A DNA stretch of 10,586 bases, from positions 1 through 10,586 of the forward strand of contig NZQU01000022.1 in NCBI GenBank assembly GCA_002696025.1. The letters run 5' to 3'. Below are positions 7,365 to 10,586 of this stretch, piece after piece. This DNA comes from Crocinitomicaceae bacterium. GTDB taxonomy: Bacteria > Bacteroidota > Bacteroidia > Flavobacteriales_D > Crocinitomicaceae. A program made the position numbers and the translations under genes. Numbering within the stretch: position 1 is the stretch's first letter; each line of letters starts with the position of its first letter. The notes under the pieces were generated by a model, which was given only the letters and a program-made list of their open reading frames with translations, did no database searches and was not told the origin of the DNA.

Positions 7365-7928
7365 GTGACAGTATTAATTGTTGATTTTTATGATTCTTTC
7401 ACTTATAACCTAAAACATTATGTAGAACCTTTGTGCTCTAATGTTGATGTAGTAAGAGATGATGAACTTGATATCGGATTGATTGATTCCTATGATAAAA
7501 TTATTTTATCACCTGGTCCTGGTCTTCCAAATGATACTAAAAACATGAATGACATTTTTAAATTTTATTCAGGTGTCAAACCAATTCTTGGTGTTTGTCT
7601 TGGCATGCAAGGAATGGCTCAATATTATGGTGCAGACTTAAAACAATATTATGTATCTCATGGAAAGAAATCAAAAATCAAAGTTGATACAGACTCAATC
7701 CTATTTAAAAATACAAATGAATACCTCGAAGTAGGTTTATATCACAGTTGGCATGTTGAACAGCTTAATGAAAAGATATTTACACCAATTTCTATAGATG
7801 AAAAGGGTGTGCTAATGGCTATTGAATCTTTAAAGTTGTCTTTATTTGGTGTTCAATTTCATCCTGAGTCAATAATGACTCCTAGTGGAAGAATAATAAT
7901 TAATAATTTCTTGAATTATAAACGATAA
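7365..7928 (+). CDS. pabA/trpG: Aminodeoxychorismate/anthranilate synthase component II (PabA/TrpG glutamine amidotransferase)
   Basis: A 187-residue class I glutamine amidotransferase, the usual length for a stand-alone PabA or TrpG subunit. It releases ammonia from glutamine for the chorismate-using partner (PabB or TrpE) in folate or tryptophan synthesis. The oxyanion-side motif LSPGPGLP (48-55) and the nucleophile elbow GVCLGMQG with Cys78 are visible. The triad is completed by His166 and Glu168 in GVQFHPESIMTP. The N-terminus VDFYDSFTYNL is typical. The segment EVGLYHSWHVE has Leu where many homologues have Arg before YHS. The start is GTG, about 20 bases after the predicted transcription start; no upstream ATG fits. 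No pabB, trpE or other trp gene is adjacent, so PabA is slightly favoured over TrpG but not proven. It converges on the next gene with a 9-bp gap. Confidence 0.9.
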   Translation: MTVLIVDFYDSFTYNLKHYVEPLCSNVDVVRDDELDIGLIDSYDKIILSPGPGLPNDTKNMNDIFKFYSGVKPILGVCLGMQGMAQYYGADLKQYYVSHGKKSKIKVDTDSILFKNTNEYLEVGLYHSWHVEQLNEKIFTPISIDEKGVLMAIESLKLSLFGVQFHPESIMTPSGRIIINNFLNYKR

Positions 7929-7937
7929 TAAAATCCG

Positions 7938-8591
7938 CTATAATTTATACGAAATCTTAACGCCTATGTTAAAGTGAAGTTTGGTTTCTTGTTGAATGTC
8001 TGAAATGAATTCATACTCACCTGTGTCATCATTAATTTGTTGAAAATAGGTTTTACTAGATGCTCCAAAGAAACCTATTCCGCTATATAAATCTAGTAAC
8101 ATATTTTCATCAAGAATGAAGTTAAAACCAGCGCCAAGTCTATATATTGATTTGCCATAGTATTCTTTAAATGTTTCTTCTTGTTGATTGGTATTGGAAA
8201 TATTAGAATACTTAGTTCTATATCTTCTGTATTTGTATCCTGCAGATAAGTAAAATAATTCTCCAGGGATATATGGATAGTATCTTATGCTTGCACTCAA
8301 ACTTGGTCCTGGAATTACTTGTTTAGAGTTTGCCGTTGAATTCTCTTCAACGAACTCCTTTAAGAAATTTTTAAATACAATACCTGCTCCAGCCTCTAAT
8401 GAGACTTTCTTTGAAATTACTTTTTCATAATACATAGAAAAATCTCCACTAAAAAATTCGAGGAGTCCTGCTTTAAAATAATGAGGTTTATTTTCAGAAG
8501 AAATGTCTCGAGTGTTTATTTCTTGTGCGATAACACTAGGGCTAATAATTAAAAATATATATAATATAAAACGGCTTATATTTTTAGACAT
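7938..8591 (-). CDS. Predicted outer-membrane beta-barrel protein, function unknown
   Basis: A 217-residue protein I do not recognise by name. Residues 1-22 are a clear signal peptide (MSKNISRFILYIFLIISPSV, cleavage near IAQ-E). The rest alternates hydrophobic and polar residues in strand-like segments rich in Tyr, Phe and Gly (ASIRYYPYIPGELFYLSAGYKY, MLLDLYSGIGFFGASS), ending LHFNIGVKISYKL. A final strand with an aromatic or hydrophobic end is typical of small outer-membrane barrels of the OmpW/porin-like or DUF3575-like kind. There are probably 8 to 10 strands. It is transcribed alone, convergent with the PabA/TrpG gene and divergent from the subtilase. No terminator-grade hairpin is visible in the 9-bp convergent gap. 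The localisation is a firm prediction; the role is unknown. Confidence 0.75.
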   Translation of the reverse strand: MSKNISRFILYIFLIISPSVIAQEINTRDISSENKPHYFKAGLLEFFSGDFSMYYEKVISKKVSLEAGAGIVFKNFLKEFVEENSTANSKQVIPGPSLSASIRYYPYIPGELFYLSAGYKYRRYRTKYSNISNTNQQEETFKEYYGKSIYRLGAGFNFILDENMLLDLYSGIGFFGASSKTYFQQINDDTGEYEFISDIQQETKLHFNIGVKISYKL

Positions 8592-8615
8592 ATATTATGA
8601 TTACGCTATTTTTTT

Positions 8616-8632
8616 TGATTTGTTCCAAATCA
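8616..8632. repeat. Short perfect palindrome upstream of the barrel-protein gene
   Basis: TGATTTG and CAAATCA form perfect 7-base arms around TTC, lying 25-41 bases before the ATG of the minus-strand barrel gene. It could be an operator or an mRNA leader hairpin. No T-run follows on the minus strand, so it is not a terminator for that strand. The rest of the 223-bp gap (8592-8814) holds no open frame and only weak promoter-like strings, such as TTCCTTTG at 8772-8779 on the plus strand, which lacks a spaced -33 partner. Confidence 0.3.
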
Positions 8633-8814
8633 TTAATATTCTTTCTATAAATCATTGTTTAAGTGTATATACTTAGTCTAATATGTGGCAATACTTATTG
8701 AGGTATTCGTATCCTTTGGTATTTTAATCTTGTAGTTGTTAAATAATTCTTTTTAGGGCTGATTCCTCCCTTTCCTTTGTCCCAACAAAACGAAATAATT
8801 TAAAAAAAAAGGTT

Positions 8815-10586
8815 ATGAAAACAAATTTATTAAAAACCATCGCCATAGTTATATTTTCTGGATGTTTTTCATTCAATACACATGCACAAAATACAAACGG
8901 CAAAATTTGGGTAAGAATTGAAAATGAAAAAGTATTACCTACACAAAATCCAGTTACTGGAAATTTAGAATCAAGTGATTTAGAGTTTAATTCTTTAATT
9001 CAGAATTTTAATGTTGTATCTGTTGAAAAAGCACTTCCTTCATCAAGGAAAGCATCTTTGTTAAATATTTATGAAATTACTTCAAATTCTAATTCTGTTG
9101 ATTTGTACGCTGCAGCAGTTAATTCTGTAAAATTATTTACCGCAATTGAATATGCTCCAGAATACAATGTTTTATATGTTCCAAATGATACGCTTCAGTA
9201 CTATCCAAATTATAGCATGAATTTAATTAATGCATATGATGCTTGGGATATTACTCATGGGAGTTCAAATGTTGTCATAGGAATATCAGATCAAAATTTT
9301 GAAGTTAATCATGAGGAGTTAGTAGGAAAAGTTACTTATTATGATTCAACAAATACAGCTATGTCAACTCATGGAACAGCTGTAGCAATGATAGCTGCTG
9401 GTAATACAGATAATTCAGTTGGCCTTCACTCAATAGGTTTCAATAGTAAATTGGCTTTATTTAGAATGACTTATAATGACATGTTAAATGCTACTTATAA
9501 TCATGGGATTAAAATATTAAATTTAAGTTGGACATCTGGTTGTTCTTATAGTCAAATTGCCCAAGATGTTGTTACAGAAGTATATGATAATGGCACTTTT
9601 ATTATCGCATCTGCTGGAAATGGAACAACTTGTGGTGGTGCTAGCAATTTGGTTTATCCTGCTTCTTATGACAATGTTTTTTCAGTAACAAGTATAGGAT
9701 CTTCTGATAATCATGAAAAAGTGATTGGAGATCCAAACAGTACACATCAACACAATTCTAAGGTTGATTTATGTGCTCCTGGATATCAGGTTTCTTTAAG
9801 CCCTGCTTCAGGATGGTATACAAATTTATCTAGCGGAACTTCATTTGCCGCGCCATATGTTTCTGGAACAGTTGGTCTTATGCTTGCTGTAAATCCTTGT
9901 CTTACAAACCAAGATATTGAGTCTATTCTTAAGGCATCAGCTTATAATCTAGATTTAATTAACCCTTCTTATATTGGTTTAATTGGAGCTGGAAGATTAG
10001 ATGCTTATGAAGCAGTAATCATGGCTTCTCAATTGGATAAGTTATTAATCAATGCCTCTGTAGGTATTGCATGTACAGCTGATGGAGGTAATATTTCTTT
10101 AAATGCTTCAATGGGGACGTCTCCTTATACAGCTAATTGGCACAATGGAATGACAGGAATGACTTTAAATGGTTTGGCTGCTGGGATTTATTCTGTTACT
10201 ATAACAGATGCTCAGGGTTGTTCTGCAGACAGTACATTTTCAATTGTTGCTTCAACTCCACTAGTTACAACTTCGACTGTAGATGATGTTACCTGTAATG
10301 GATTAAATGATGGTAATATTGACTTAACGATTGTTTCTGGTAATCCATTATATACATTTCTTTGGGATACTGGTGATTCTACTGAGGATGTATCAAACCT
10401 TTCAGCAGGAACTTACAGACTAACTTTAATTGATGGAGATGGCTGCATTCATTACTCTAGTTATAATGTTTATGAGCCATCTGAATTGGTAGGTTCTTTA
10501 ACTCATATAGATCCAAGCTCCTCTGCATTAGGATCAATAGATTTAACAGTAACTGGTGGAACACCTGCTTATACTTATGCTTGGAA
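8815..10586 (+). CDS. Secreted subtilisin-like (S8) serine protease with SprB-type repeats, 5' part
   Basis: The frame opens at ATG 8815 and stays open for 590 codons to the right edge, so the C-terminus is missing. Residues 1-24 are a signal peptide (MKTNLLKTIAIVIFSG, cleavage near HA-Q). Residues about 25-135 look like an inhibitory propeptide. The S8 catalytic domain covers about 140-405 with an intact triad: Asp159 in VVIGISDQN, His186 in STHGTAVA, Ser343 in SSGTSFAAPYVSG, and the oxyanion Asn269 in IIASAGNG. From residue 420 onward come SprB-like repeats. This is the plan of Bacteroidota secreted proteases exported by the type IX system, which would normally carry a C-terminal sorting domain beyond this window. 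An A-rich stretch, not a strong Shine-Dalgarno sequence, precedes the ATG. Substrate is unknown. Confidence 0.92.
   Translation, partial: MKTNLLKTIAIVIFSGCFSFNTHAQNTNGKIWVRIENEKVLPTQNPVTGNLESSDLEFNSLIQNFNVVSVEKALPSSRKASLLNIYEITSNSNSVDLYAAAVNSVKLFTAIEYAPEYNVLYVPNDTLQYYPNYSMNLINAYDAWDITHGSSNVVIGISDQNFEVNHEELVGKVTYYDSTNTAMSTHGTAVAMIAAGNTDNSVGLHSIGFNSKLALFRMTYNDMLNATYNHGIKILNLSWTSGCSYSQIAQDVVTEVYDNGTFIIASAGNGTTCGGASNLVYPASYDNVFSVTSIGSSDNHEKVIGDPNSTHQHNSKVDLCAPGYQVSLSPASGWYTNLSSGTSFAAPYVSGTVGLMLAVNPCLTNQDIESILKASAYNLDLINPSYIGLIGAGRLDAYEAVIMASQLDKLLINASVGIACTADGGNISLNASMGTSPYTANWHNGMTGMTLNGLAAGIYSVTITDAQGCSADSTFSIVASTPLVTTSTVDDVTCNGLNDGNIDLTIVSGNPLYTFLWDTGDSTEDVSNLSAGTYRLTLIDGDGCIHYSSYNVYEPSELVGSLTHIDPSSSALGSIDLTVTGGTPAYTYAW
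10072..10586 (+). repeat. SprB-type protein repeats within the subtilase gene
   Basis: Three divergent units of about 71-74 residues lie in tandem after the protease domain, at residues 420-469, 494-544 and 565 to the edge. Each follows the pattern Cys-N-x-x-DGxIDL-TxxxGxPxYTxxW, then LxAGxYxxTxxDxxGC. Unit 2 (CNGLNDGNIDLT) is closest to the SprB consensus. Unit 3 has lost the first Cys (DPSSSALGSIDL). The repeats are diverged at the DNA level and are ordinary protein-domain repeats, probably Ig-like stalk modules. Confidence 0.82.

Noticed and set aside
7956..7974. TTAAC/GTTAA inverted repeat near the convergent gene ends
   Set aside because: It is a 5-bp AT-rich stem inside the barrel-protein coding end, with no T-run; too weak for a terminator.
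8660..8720. Short inverted and direct repeats (TAAGT/ACTTA, AATAC/GTATT, GGTATT twice)
   Set aside because: Arms of 5-6 bases are expected by chance in AT-rich intergenic DNA and have no consistent spacing.
1..10586. CRISPR arrays, tRNA or rRNA genes, insertion sequences and prophage or defence genes
   Set aside because: I saw no regularly spaced direct repeats, cloverleaf-like sequence, transposase motifs or terminal inverted repeats; nearly all of the window is accounted for by recognisable coding regions.

Overview
The window is about 10.6 kb of AT-rich bacterial DNA and almost certainly comes from a member of the Bacteroidota (Flavobacteriales-like). Four things point there. There is an OmpA-family protein with TPR, PD40 propeller and carboxypeptidase-regulatory-like domains (the PorE architecture). 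There is a secreted subtilase carrying SprB-type repeats, as in type IX secretion (T9SS) cargo. One divergent promoter has the Bacteroidota -33 TTTG / -7 TAnnTTTG elements. Clear Shine-Dalgarno sequences are generally missing.

Layout, left to right. (a) 1-1146, minus strand: a DEDDh 3'-5' exonuclease with an extra C-terminal domain, followed through a 4-base ATGA overlap by a fumarylacetoacetate hydrolase-family gene that runs off the left edge. (b) 1158-1187: a strong Rho-independent terminator read on the minus strand. (c) 1207-7296, minus strand, in transcription order: ridA, a membrane glycosyltransferase 2 / degenerate sugar-phosphotransferase fusion, a 2-oxo acid dehydrogenase E2 acyltransferase, and the PorE-like protein. 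The spacings are overlap, 66 bp and 20 bp, so this reads as one operon ending at the terminator. (d) 7309-7338: a plus-strand promoter for a lone PabA/TrpG glutamine amidotransferase (7365-7928, GTG start). (e) 7938-8591, minus strand and convergent with it: a small predicted outer-membrane beta-barrel protein of unknown role. (f) 8592-8814: a 223-bp divergent intergenic region with one short palindrome. (g) 8815 to the right edge, plus strand: the 5' part (590 codons) of the subtilase with SprB-like repeats. This last gene is open to the edge of the window.

The genes look like a mixture of housekeeping metabolism (RidA, E2, PabA, FAH family, exonuclease) and envelope or secretion functions. 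The PorE-like protein and the repeat-bearing protease independently suggest that the organism has a T9SS. No RNA gene, CRISPR array, insertion sequence or prophage signature was seen. Most of the window is ordinary. The items most worth a second look are the glycosyltransferase fusion, whose phosphotransferase domain lacks its catalytic core, the terminator that sits only about a dozen bases before the exonuclease start, and the truncated protease with its repeats. I do not see convincing evidence of an entirely new system.
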